Assembly: GCA_019634415.1 (NCBI GenBank)
Contig: JAHQVJ010000063.1
Location: forward strand, 1 to 32,887
DNA from: Myxococcales bacterium
GTDB lineage: Bacteria > Myxococcota_A > UBA796 > GCA-2862545
Length of the DNA stretch: 32,887 bases
Direction: 5' to 3'
Positions 6,830-14,603 of the stretch are shown piece by piece (the stretch's first letter is position 1; the number at the start of each line of letters is the position of its first letter). Position numbers and translations under genes: made by a program. The notes beneath the pieces were generated by a model that did no database searches, had not been told where the DNA came from, and saw nothing but the letters and a program-made list of their open reading frames with translations.

Positions 6830-9589
6830 CTATGGAGTCGACGCGAGTTCCGCCGGAAGTCGGATCCGAAAGCGTGCCCCCCCCAACGCCTCGGAGCTGC
6901 CCACCTCGATGGTGCCGCGATGCTCCTGCACCACCTTCGCGGCGATGGCGAGCCCGAGGCCCGAGCCCTGACCGTGGGCGCGGGTGCTCACGAAGGCGTC
7001 GAACAGGTGGGCCTGCAGCTCCTCGGGCACGCCCGGGCCCGAGTCTTCCACGTCGATGACGTAGTCCTCGCCCTCGCAGCGTGCGCCCACGCGGATGGTC
7101 CCGGAGCCCTCGAGGGCGCGAGCGGCGTTGTCGAGCAGGTTGAGGACGACCTGGTTCAGGTCCCCGCTCCGTCCGCGAACGCGCACGTCGTCGATGCGGG
7201 CCAACTGCACGTTCACGTCGGGGGGAAGCGTGGCGTCGATCAGACGAACGGCGGACTTCAGGGCCTCGCTGGGATCCAGGATCTCCACCTCGGCGCTGCG
7301 ATGGCCGCGGGCCAGGCGCAGCAGGTCGGTGGTGAGTAGCTCGAGTCGGCCCGTCGACTCGACCATGGTGTCCCAGAAGCGGCCGTGCTTGGTCAGCCAT
7401 CCATCGTCGAGCTGCCGCTTCACCACGGGCAGGCCGGACTTCAGGAAGTTGAGGGGGTTGCGGAAGTGGTGGGCGATCTCGGCGGAGAGCATCCCGATGC
7501 TCGCCAGCCGCTCCCGCACGACGGCGTCTTGTGCCAGCCGGCGCAGGCGCAGCTGCACCTCCACGCGGGCGTGCAGCTCGCTGGGATGGAAGGGCTTGAC
7601 CACGTAGTCGTCGGCGCCGGCGTCGTAGCCCGCCACCACGTCGTCGGGGGAGTGGTGGGCCGTGAGCAGCAGCACGGGGATGCGAGCCGTGGTGGTCTCC
7701 TGCCGCAGGCGACGACACAGCTCGGTGCCCGTCAGGCCAGGCATGGACCGGTCGCTGACGACGAGATCGGGCACCCGCTGGCGGATCTGCTCCAGCGCGA
7801 TGGCGCCGTCGGCGCAGGCCACCACGCGGAAGCGCGAGGCCAGGGTGGTGGCGACGTAGGCGCGAAGGTCCGGCTCGTCCTCGGCCACCACGGCAAGCGG
7901 AGCGTCGGGGCCGGGTCCGTCGTAGGTGGTGAGGGCCTCCTGGTGGGCGACCGTGGGCTGGGCTGGGCGCCCCTGCAGGCACACGGCCTCGCTCGAGGCG
8001 GCCACGAAGGGGATCTGGATCCGGAACGTTGTGCCCACGCCGACGGTGGACCGAACCGTGGCCTCTCCCCCGTGCAGCCGAGCGGCCTCGCGCACGATGG
8101 CCAGTCCCAGGCCGGTGCCGCGGGGGCCGCCCTCCTTCTGGACGGACTGGGCGAAGCGGTCGAAGATTTGCGGCAGATCGGCGGCGGGGATCCCGGGTCC
8201 CGTGTCGACCACCTCGATGATCAGGTCCTGGTCTTCCTCGCTCACCCCCACGGTGACCGTGTCGCCCGCGTCGCAGTGGCGCAGCGCGTTGGCGACGAGG
8301 TTCGTGAGCGCGGACTCGAGCCAGTGCACGTCGAGCTGTGCGGCGGCCGAGGGCTCGGCCTGGACCGTCAGCTGCACCCGGGTGGAGGTGGCCGCTGCCT
8401 CGAACGCGGCCACGACCTGTCTGGCGAGGTCGTCGGGCTGCACCGCCACCCGCTGAAGCGAGATCTGCCCCGCCTCTGCGCGCATGAGATCGAGGATCTG
8501 AGCGATCAGTCGGTGGAGGCGATCCGCGTTGCGCGACATGATCCGGAGTCGGTCCCGCGTGGCGGCGTCGTGGGTGGGCTCCCGCACCAGATCGTGCAGC
8601 GGTCCCATGATCAGCTGCAGCGGTGTGCGCAGCTCGTGGCTCACGTTGGCGAAGAGCCGTTGCTGCAGCTCCCCTTGCTCCCGGAGCTCCGACAGCGCGC
8701 TGGACAGCTGGGCGCTGGTCTCGCGCAGCTCGGTGGTGCGTGCGTCCACCTGACGATCCACGTCCTGCTTGGCCTCGAGCAGCTCCAGGTATCGGGCCTC
8801 TCCCGCACGCAGGCTGTCGTTGAGCGCCCGGTCCTGAACCGACAGGCGCTCCAGCTGGTCGTGGCGATGCTGCTCGAGCTTCGTCACCTGGGCCGTCAGG
8901 GCACCCGTCAGCGCGCCCATGGCTGCCAGGACCGCCAGCAGGATCACCGATGCTCCCGACGCCAGCCCGATGGCCACGCCGGCCGCCAGGCCCAGTGCCA
9001 TGCGTGGCAGGAGCAGCGACAGGCCGCCGCGCGCGGGCTGCCATCGCATCTGGTAGCGGCACTCGGCGTCGCCACGGTGCATGCAGGCGGAGTGCTCGAT
9101 GGTGCCGGGCTCGAGGCCGAACAGTAGGGGCAGCGAGGCGATCTGGCTCGACCGCCCGTGGCACATGTGCACGCTGCGCTCGATGCGGGAGGCGAAGGAG
9201 ATGTCGGTGTAGCCCTCGCCCAGGTCGTGCACCGTCCACACGCCCGCCTTGTTCCAGCGGGGTGAGGTCGTGGGGAACCGGGCAAAGGCCGACTGGGGCG
9301 AGCCCAGGACCTTGAGCACCGGCTTGAGCAGGCCCAGGTAGTTCCCGGTGAACATGCGTCGGCCCACCTCGTCGAGCAGGTCGAAGTCGCCGCTCTCCTC
9401 CACGAGCCCGTCCACCACCGCCTCGGCCACCCTGTTCGAGACCCACGCGGAGGTGTCTCGCAGCGTGGCTTCGTCGGTGCCCACCGCCGCCAGCACGGCA
9501 CGGGTGCGCTCTATGCCCAGTCGCTCCTGGGCCACGTCCAGGACCGGTGCGAAGAACGACGAGTGGATGTGCTGCTCGTCCGAGGTCAT
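6830..9589 (-). CDS. Hybrid sensor histidine kinase (V4R-like sensor, kinase, receiver, second kinase)
   Basis: A 919-residue signalling protein. Residues 1-182 look like a V4R/heme-NO-type sensor (ending in a Cys-x5-GD-x2-Cys-x-Tyr pattern near 169-179). Two hydrophobic segments follow (about 195-234), then a coiled coil (235-310). The first kinase core has the H-box ANVSHELRTP with His318, an N-box near 430, and G-boxes DTGPGIP and GTGLGLAI (462-498). A receiver domain (about 563-680) has acidic residues near 570-572, phospho-acceptor Asp613 and KPF near 665. A second kinase core follows, with AHHFRNPLNF (His707), an N-box near 817-822, and DSGPGVP and GSGLGLAI (849-882). The start at 9589 is the first Met before this conserved region; the open frame beyond it is antisense to the next gene. 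The ligand and downstream partner are not evident. Confidence 0.9.
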   Translation of the reverse strand: MTSDEQHIHSSFFAPVLDVAQERLGIERTRAVLAAVGTDEATLRDTSAWVSNRVAEAVVDGLVEESGDFDLLDEVGRRMFTGNYLGLLKPVLKVLGSPQSAFARFPTTSPRWNKAGVWTVHDLGEGYTDISFASRIERSVHMCHGRSSQIASLPLLFGLEPGTIEHSACMHRGDAECRYQMRWQPARGGLSLLLPRMALGLAAGVAIGLASGASVILLAVLAAMGALTGALTAQVTKLEQHRHDQLERLSVQDRALNDSLRAGEARYLELLEAKQDVDRQVDARTTELRETSAQLSSALSELREQGELQQRLFANVSHELRTPLQLIMGPLHDLVREPTHDAATRDRLRIMSRNADRLHRLIAQILDLMRAEAGQISLQRVAVQPDDLARQVVAAFEAAATSTRVQLTVQAEPSAAAQLDVHWLESALTNLVANALRHCDAGDTVTVGVSEEDQDLIIEVVDTGPGIPAADLPQIFDRFAQSVQKEGGPRGTGLGLAIVREAARLHGGEATVRSTVGVGTTFRIQIPFVAASSEAVCLQGRPAQPTVAHQEALTTYDGPGPDAPLAVVAEDEPDLRAYVATTLASRFRVVACADGAIALEQIRQRVPDLVVSDRSMPGLTGTELCRRLRQETTTARIPVLLLTAHHSPDDVVAGYDAGADDYVVKPFHPSELHARVEVQLRLRRLAQDAVVRERLASIGMLSAEIAHHFRNPLNFLKSGLPVVKRQLDDGWLTKHGRFWDTMVESTGRLELLTTDLLRLARGHRSAEVEILDPSEALKSAVRLIDATLPPDVNVQLARIDDVRVRGRSGDLNQVVLNLLDNAARALEGSGTIRVGARCEGEDYVIDVEDSGPGVPEELQAHLFDAFVSTRAHGQGSGLGLAIAAKVVQEHRGTIEVGSSEALGGARFRIRLPAELASTP

Positions 9590-9653
9590 GCCGCATGTTC
9601 GGATCGGCGTTTGCGATGATGGAGTCAACGCGGTTGCTGGATCGTCCGATGGG

Positions 9654-9672
9654 GGGAGTGCCCGGCACTCCC
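9654..9672. promoter_or_regulatory. Perfect inverted repeat just upstream of the REC-kinase start
   Basis: Two 8-base arms, GGGAGTGC and GCACTCCC, are separated by 3 bases and end 7 bases before the ATG at 9680, in the 90-base gap between the divergent signalling genes. The left arm contains the only purine-rich, Shine-Dalgarno-like run. The element could be an operator or an RNA hairpin that hides the ribosome binding site. Confidence 0.45.
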
Positions 9673-9679
9673 GGATCCC

Positions 9680-10849
9680 ATGCACGCAATCGAGCCCCAT
9701 CCCATCTTGTTCGTCGACGACGAGGAGTCCAACCGCCTCTTGGTGGAGACGACCCTGTCCGACACCTTCGAGGTGCTGATCGCCAGCTCCGGTGCCGAGG
9801 CCCTCGAGGTCTTGGAGCACCAGCCGGTGGACGTGCTGCTCACGGACCACCGGATGCCGGGCATGACGGGGGTGCAGCTGTGCCAGCACGTGGCGCGCAC
9901 CCATCCCCACGTCCAGCGCTTGCTCGTCACGGCCTACGTGGACACGGCCTCGGCGGTGCAGGCCATCAACCAAGGGGGCGTGTCGCGCTACCTGTCGAAG
10001 CCCTGGGACCTCGACGATCTGATCGCCACCATCCGCGAGGCGCAGTCCACGGCCGTGCGAGGGCGGCTCACAGCCCAGCTGCAGTCGGAGATCCTGCTGC
10101 GGGAGCGCATGGCGGCCCTGGCCTCGATGCAGGGACGGGTGCTGCACGATCTGGGCAACGCCGCCTACCAGCTGCAGATGGGCTGCGCCGAGATCGCCGA
10201 CCTGCTCGCGGGGCTGCAGGCTGCAGCACCTCCGGCCGTCTACGGCGACCTGCAGCGCGAGGTCGACGACATGAAGGTGGCCGTGGGCTTCCTCACCGAG
10301 CTGCACACCCACGTGCGAGGGCTCCATCGCAGCAACGCCACCAAGCCCGAGCGACTGGTGGTCGCCGACATGCTGCACAGCGCCTCGGTGCTGGGGCGTG
10401 CCTCGCTGCCCTCCGGAGCGCGGATCGAGGTCCAGGCCGACGCTCGCCTCGCCGTGATGGCCGACCGCACCGACGTGGGACGCATCTTGGTGAACCTCGT
10501 CACCAACGCCGCTCAGGCCCTGGCCGACGCCCGCAGCCGGGACGGTCGGATCTGGCTGGCCGCGGAGCGACTCGGTGATCTGGTGCACATCTCGGTGAAG
10601 GACAACGGCCCGGGGATCCCCGAGGAGGTGCGCCCCCGCATCTTCGAGGACCACTTCACCACGAAGGGTGACCAGGGCAGCGGCATCGGGCTGTCGACGA
10701 GCCGGCGCCTCGCGGAGGACAACGGGGGGAGCCTCCAGCTCGCAGACGAGGGTGCGGGGGCGTGTCTGCGGCTGGCCCTGCCCGCAGCCGACCCCACGCC
10801 GGCGGGCGCCCAGAGTCCGCTCTGCACGCTAGCCGACCCCGTCGGCTGA
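9680..10849 (+). CDS. Response regulator-histidine kinase fusion
   Basis: A 389-residue cytoplasmic protein. The N-terminal receiver domain (about 7-125) has the acidic FVDDE cluster, phospho-acceptor Asp56 in LLTDHRMPG, Thr84 and Lys107 in SKPW. A helical linker (125-150) leads to an atypical H-box, RVLHDLGNAAYQL, with His156 as candidate phosphorylation site. The catalytic ATPase follows, with an N-box (NLVTNAAQAL, about 275), DNGPGIPEEV, and GSGIGLSTSRRL. There is no DNA-binding output domain, so it probably passes phosphate on or acts as a phosphatase within a relay. It is transcribed divergently from the hybrid kinase, which is its most likely partner. Its stop is only 46 bases before the biosynthetic operon on the same strand, so it could be co-transcribed with that operon. 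Confidence 0.88.
   Translation: MHAIEPHPILFVDDEESNRLLVETTLSDTFEVLIASSGAEALEVLEHQPVDVLLTDHRMPGMTGVQLCQHVARTHPHVQRLLVTAYVDTASAVQAINQGGVSRYLSKPWDLDDLIATIREAQSTAVRGRLTAQLQSEILLRERMAALASMQGRVLHDLGNAAYQLQMGCAEIADLLAGLQAAAPPAVYGDLQREVDDMKVAVGFLTELHTHVRGLHRSNATKPERLVVADMLHSASVLGRASLPSGARIEVQADARLAVMADRTDVGRILVNLVTNAAQALADARSRDGRIWLAAERLGDLVHISVKDNGPGIPEEVRPRIFEDHFTTKGDQGSGIGLSTSRRLAEDNGGSLQLADEGAGACLRLALPAADPTPAGAQSPLCTLADPVG
10831..10847 (+). terminator. Short inverted repeat at the end of the REC-kinase gene
   Basis: Arms AGCCGAC and GTCGGCT flank a 3-base loop and end inside the stop codon. There is no T-run after it, so it is at best a weak or attenuating terminator ahead of the biosynthetic operon. 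Confidence 0.25.
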
Positions 10850-10895
10850 CGATGACGGACTCAAGCGGGTCGAGGTGTCGCCGATCGGACGGGCG

Positions 10896-12032
10896 ATGGA
10901 TTTCTCCTGGTCCGAGCAACAGCGCGATCTGTACGCCAGCACCCTCGACTTCGCGCGGAGCGAGCTTCGTGCGTCGCCCGAGGTGGGCGCTGACTTCCCG
11001 CGGGAGTCGTGGCGCCGGCTGGGGGAGATGGGGCTGCTCGGCCTGTGTGTGCCCGAGGACTACGGGGGGATGGGGCTCGATGCGGTGACCACCGCGCGGT
11101 GCGTGGAGGCGCTGGGGCGGGGCTGCACCGACACCGGGCTCGTCTTCTCGGCTGCCGCCCACCTGTTCGCCGCCGTCATGCCCATCGTGGAGCACGGCTC
11201 CGAGGAGCTGAAGCGGCGGCTTCTGCCCAAGCTGGCCAGCGGGGAATGGATCGCCGCGAACGCCATCACCGAGGCGGAGGCGGGCTCGGACGTGTTCGCC
11301 CTGAAGGCCACGGCGCGACCCGACGGGGAGCACGTCGTGATCGACGGTGCCAAGAGCTACGTCACCAACGGCCCCGTCGCCGACGTGTTCGTGTTCTACG
11401 CCACCCGCGATCCGGCCCAGGGCTTCATGGGGGTGTCGGCCTTCGTGGTGCACCGCGACACCCCGGGCCTGCAGGTGGGTCGGCCCATCGCCACCATGGG
11501 CCTCGACAGCTCGCCCATCAGCTCGGTGTACTGCGAGGGCTGTCGCGTGCCGCTGGCGGACCGGTTGGGAGGGGATGGCCGGGGAGCCGAGGTGTTCACG
11601 GGCTCCATGCTGTGGGAGCGGGCCTGTCTGTTCGCTGCCTACGTGGGCGCGATGGATCGGCAGCTCGACGAGGTGGTGGCCCACGCGCAGCAGCGCAAGC
11701 AGTCTCGCAAGCCCATCGGCAAGCACCAGGCGGTGTCCCACCGCATCGCAGACATGTTGCTGCGGCTCGAGGCCGCGCGCCTGCTGCTCTACCGGGCCTG
11801 CTGGTCTCGGGATCAGGGCGAGGCGGCAGTGCTCGAGGTGGCGCTGGCGAAGCTCGCGGTGAGCGAGGCGGCCGTGCAGTCGGCGCTGGACGCCATCCAG
11901 ATCCACGGGGGCATGGGCTACGCCCGGGAAGCCGGGGTGGAGCGGGCCCTGCGCGATGCCGTGCCCGGCACCATCTTCTCCGGCACCTCCGAGGTGCAGC
12001 GCAACCTCGTGGCACGGGAGCTAGGGCTGTGA
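10896..12032 (+). CDS. Acyl-CoA-dehydrogenase-like prolyl-carrier-protein oxidase (PltE/RedW/Bmp3-type)
   Basis: A 378-residue FAD enzyme of the acyl-CoA dehydrogenase fold. The N-terminus MDFSWSEQQRDL is classic for the family and fixes the ATG at 10896; a GTG at 10875 is a less likely alternative. The FAD/substrate segment ANAITEAEAGSD is near 121-132, and the C-terminal IHGGMGYAREAGVERALRDA is near 336-355. The usual short/medium-chain catalytic Glu in the late motif is replaced by Ser362 (IFSGTSEVQ). Glu241, in a Trp-Glu-Arg-Ala motif, sits where isovaleryl-CoA and long-chain dehydrogenases carry their base. From its place beside a prolyl-AMP ligase and a carrier protein I infer that it oxidises prolyl-S-carrier protein to pyrrolyl-2-carboxyl-S-carrier protein. 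A plain acyl-CoA dehydrogenase cannot be excluded from sequence alone. Confidence 0.88.
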   Translation: MDFSWSEQQRDLYASTLDFARSELRASPEVGADFPRESWRRLGEMGLLGLCVPEDYGGMGLDAVTTARCVEALGRGCTDTGLVFSAAAHLFAAVMPIVEHGSEELKRRLLPKLASGEWIAANAITEAEAGSDVFALKATARPDGEHVVIDGAKSYVTNGPVADVFVFYATRDPAQGFMGVSAFVVHRDTPGLQVGRPIATMGLDSSPISSVYCEGCRVPLADRLGGDGRGAEVFTGSMLWERACLFAAYVGAMDRQLDEVVAHAQQRKQSRKPIGKHQAVSHRIADMLLRLEAARLLLYRACWSRDQGEAAVLEVALAKLAVSEAAVQSALDAIQIHGGMGYAREAGVERALRDAVPGTIFSGTSEVQRNLVARELGL

Positions 12033-13489
12033 GCTTGTCGCGGCTCTTGCTGGACGCCGCGAGGCGAACGCCCGACGCCGTGGCCGTGGTGGATGCGGAG
12101 GGGCCCGCCACCTACGCCACCGTGGATGCGTTGGCCAACGGCTTCGCGCTGGCGCTGCAGGCGAGGGGGGTGCGCCCCGGGGACCGCGTGGGGGTCTGGG
12201 CCGACAAGTCGATGCGCGCCGTGGCTGCACTGCAGGGTGCCCTTCGGGTGGGTGCCGCCTACGTTCCCCTCGATCCGAAGAGCCCGGTGCAGCGCGTGGT
12301 GCGGATCGCAGCCGCTGCCGAGCTGGCCGCCATCGTGACCACGTCCGCGCGCATGGGCGAGCTGGTGCAGCTCGGCTGCTCCAGGTCGCTGGTGAACCTG
12401 GACGCCGTGCGACCCACACAGGCCCAGATCGTCGCTCCGGTGCCCGCCCACGACGACCTCGCCTACATCCTGTTCACCTCCGGCTCCACGGGGCAGCCCA
12501 AGGGGGTGTGCCTGTCGCACGGCAACGCCCTGGCCTTCGTGCGCTGGGCGGTGGACGAGCTGCAGGCCACACCCGCGGACCGGTTCGCCAACCACGCGCC
12601 GCTGCACTTCGATCTGTCGGTGCTCGACCTGTACGTGCCCTTCGCCGTGGGGGCTCGGGTGTGCCTGGTGCCCGACGGCCTCGCGTTCGCGCCCCGCCGT
12701 CTGGTCGGCCTGCTCGCTGCCCACGGGATCACGGTCTGGTACTCGGTGCCCACGGCACTGGCCCTGATGATGCGGCACGGCGATCTGTGCCGCACGCCCA
12801 CCCCGGCCCTGCGCGCGGTGCTCTTCGCGGGGGAGCCCTTTCCCGTGCATCAGCTACGGGCCTTGATGCAGAGCCGGCCCGGGGTGCGCTTGCTGAACCT
12901 GTACGGCCCCACCGAGACCAACGTGTGCACCTTCCACGAGGTGCGGGATCTGGAACCGGAGCGGAGTCGGCCCGTGCCCATCGGTCGGGCTTGCTGCGGC
13001 AACCGCGTGTGGGCCGTGCGATCCGACGGGACGGAGGCCGGCCCTGGGGAGCAAGGCGAGCTGTGGGTGGAGGGTCCCACGGTGATGCAGGGCTACTGGG
13101 GGGCGCCCGCGCACCGCGGCCCCTACGCCACCGGCGACCTCGTGACGGTGCAGCCCGACGGCAGCTTCGAGTACACCGGCCGGCGCGATCAGATGGTGAA
13201 GGTGCGCGGCTACCGCGTGGAGCTGGGCGAGGTGGAGACTGTCCTGGCCAGCCACCCCGCCGTCGACGCGGTCTGCGTGGTGGCGCGCGGGCAGGGTGCG
13301 GACACGGTGCTCGCGGCCTGGGTGGTGGCCGCCTCGGGGCAGCGGCCCTCGCTGCTCGCGCTCAAGCGGCACTGCGCCGCGCACCTGCCCGCCTACATGA
13401 CCGTGGGCGAGCTGCACGTCGTGGACCGGTTGCCGACCACGCGAAACGGAAAGATCGGCCGACGCCAGCTGCTGCTGGCCGAGGCGTGA
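12029..13489 (+). CDS. L-prolyl-AMP ligase (PltF/RedM-type adenylation enzyme)
   Basis: A 486-residue stand-alone adenylation enzyme. Core motifs are present: YILFTSGSTGQPKGV (146-160), NLYGPTET (290-297), YATGDLV (366-372), GRRDQMVKVRGYRVELGEVE (384-403) and NGK with catalytic Lys475. I aligned the pocket to GrsA by hand. The selecting residues are Asp195, Leu196, Leu199, Tyr238, Leu265, Ala267, Leu291, Val299 and Cys300, read as D-L-L-Y-L-A-L-V-C. To my knowledge this equals the code described for the proline ligases PltF and RedM. The enzyme should activate L-proline and load it onto the carrier protein encoded next door. I use GTG 12029 because it overlaps the oxidase stop (GTGA) and the protein then begins at the usual place before the first domain. 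Confidence 0.92.
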   Translation: MSLSRLLLDAARRTPDAVAVVDAEGPATYATVDALANGFALALQARGVRPGDRVGVWADKSMRAVAALQGALRVGAAYVPLDPKSPVQRVVRIAAAAELAAIVTTSARMGELVQLGCSRSLVNLDAVRPTQAQIVAPVPAHDDLAYILFTSGSTGQPKGVCLSHGNALAFVRWAVDELQATPADRFANHAPLHFDLSVLDLYVPFAVGARVCLVPDGLAFAPRRLVGLLAAHGITVWYSVPTALALMMRHGDLCRTPTPALRAVLFAGEPFPVHQLRALMQSRPGVRLLNLYGPTETNVCTFHEVRDLEPERSRPVPIGRACCGNRVWAVRSDGTEAGPGEQGELWVEGPTVMQGYWGAPAHRGPYATGDLVTVQPDGSFEYTGRRDQMVKVRGYRVELGEVETVLASHPAVDAVCVVARGQGADTVLAAWVVAASGQRPSLLALKRHCAAHLPAYMTVGELHVVDRLPTTRNGKIGRRQLLLAEA

Positions 13490-13493
13490 GGGG

Positions 13494-14603
13494 ATGGCTG
13501 TGGCACCCAATGACTTCCTGGACCGACTGACGCGCTTCGTGGCGCACCACCTGCTGGATGGCGACGGCAGCGAGCTTTCGCCCGACACCCCGCTGCTGGA
13601 GTGGGGGGTGCTCGACTCCATGTCGATGCTCGAGCTGTTGGCGTTCATCCAAGAGGACCTCGGTGTGGCCGTGCCCGACGAGCAGGTGCGGCCGGAGCAC
13701 TTCCAGAGCTTGCGGCGGCTGGACGCGCTGCTGCGCTCGCTGTCGGTCGTGGAGCCACAGCGCCACCAGAGCCGGACCATCACTCCCGCGAGCGTGGTGT
13801 CGCGCGTGGCGAACGCCGGTCAGGGCGTGGCCACCATCGACGTGCGCTCCGCCACGGGACAGACCCATCGCGTGGCCCACGCGCCGGGCGGGCGACCGGG
13901 ATGGTTGCTGATCCCCGGGCCCCTCAATCCGTCGGTGTCGTGGGGGGCGGTGCTGCGCACGCAGGTGGGCAGGACCGCCACCTGGGCGCCGAGCCTGGTG
14001 GGGTTGGGGCCCGACGACGACGGCACCACCGTGGTGCCCATGTCGGCGCAGGTACAGATGCTGCTCGACGTGCAGGCGGCGCTTGGGGACGAGCCCCTGG
14101 TGCTCGTGGGCAACGGGCTCGGCGGGGCGATCGCTGCACGCATCGCCCGCAGCCGGCCCGAGCGGGTGGCGGCGCTGGTGGTGGTGGGCTTCGGGGTGCT
14201 GGCCGATCCCTGGGCGTGGTGGCAGCGCATGGTGGCCACCGCCGACGATCCGACGGCCTATCTGGCCGAGGCCTTCTACCAGATGCCGTCTGTGTCTCCG
14301 GCGCTGTTCCGGCGGGTGGAGGGCTTGCTCGCGAGCCCGGCCTACCGCGGCTTCCTGGACGAGGCCGAGGCCGTGTCCCTCGGCACGGTGTTCGACGGCC
14401 TGACGGTGCCCACGCTGTTCGTGGGTGCCGTGGACGACCGCATCGTGCCGCGGCAGGCGGTGGAGGCAGCTGCGGAGCGCGTGCCCGACAGCCGGATCGA
14501 GTGGCTCGCACGCTGCGGCCACCTGGCCCACATGGAGCGCTCCCAGGAGCTGCTGAGCGTGATCCGCTCCTTCGTGGAGCACACGGTGCTGGCGCCGGCA
14601 TGA
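13494..14603 (+). CDS. Peptidyl carrier protein fused to an alpha/beta-hydrolase domain lacking Ser (Bmp1-like didomain)
   Basis: A 369-residue fusion. Residues 1-85 are a carrier protein, with the phosphopantetheine site Ser42 in WGVLDSMSMLEL. Residues 110-365 form an alpha/beta-hydrolase. Its nucleophile elbow reads VGNGLGG (205-211), so the position normally held by Ser in G-x-S-x-G is Gly208. The codons GGC-AAC-GGG-CTC-GGC confirm this. The acid (Asp314/315 in GAVDDRIVP) and base (His343 in CGHLAHM) remain. The layout matches Bmp1 of the pentabromopseudilin pathway, a carrier-thioesterase didomain. Here the hydrolase half may be a non-hydrolytic lyase, a docking domain, or inactive. The gene starts 4 bases after the ligase stop, behind a purine-rich stretch. 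Confidence 0.88.
   Translation: MAVAPNDFLDRLTRFVAHHLLDGDGSELSPDTPLLEWGVLDSMSMLELLAFIQEDLGVAVPDEQVRPEHFQSLRRLDALLRSLSVVEPQRHQSRTITPASVVSRVANAGQGVATIDVRSATGQTHRVAHAPGGRPGWLLIPGPLNPSVSWGAVLRTQVGRTATWAPSLVGLGPDDDGTTVVPMSAQVQMLLDVQAALGDEPLVLVGNGLGGAIAARIARSRPERVAALVVVGFGVLADPWAWWQRMVATADDPTAYLAEAFYQMPSVSPALFRRVEGLLASPAYRGFLDEAEAVSLGTVFDGLTVPTLFVGAVDDRIVPRQAVEAAAERVPDSRIEWLARCGHLAHMERSQELLSVIRSFVEHTVLAPA

Noticed and set aside
6792..9689. Long upstream extension of the lipoprotein frame at 6201
   Set aside because: This part is a shadow of the hybrid kinase. The lipobox, ATG 6791 and GGAGG site fix the real start.
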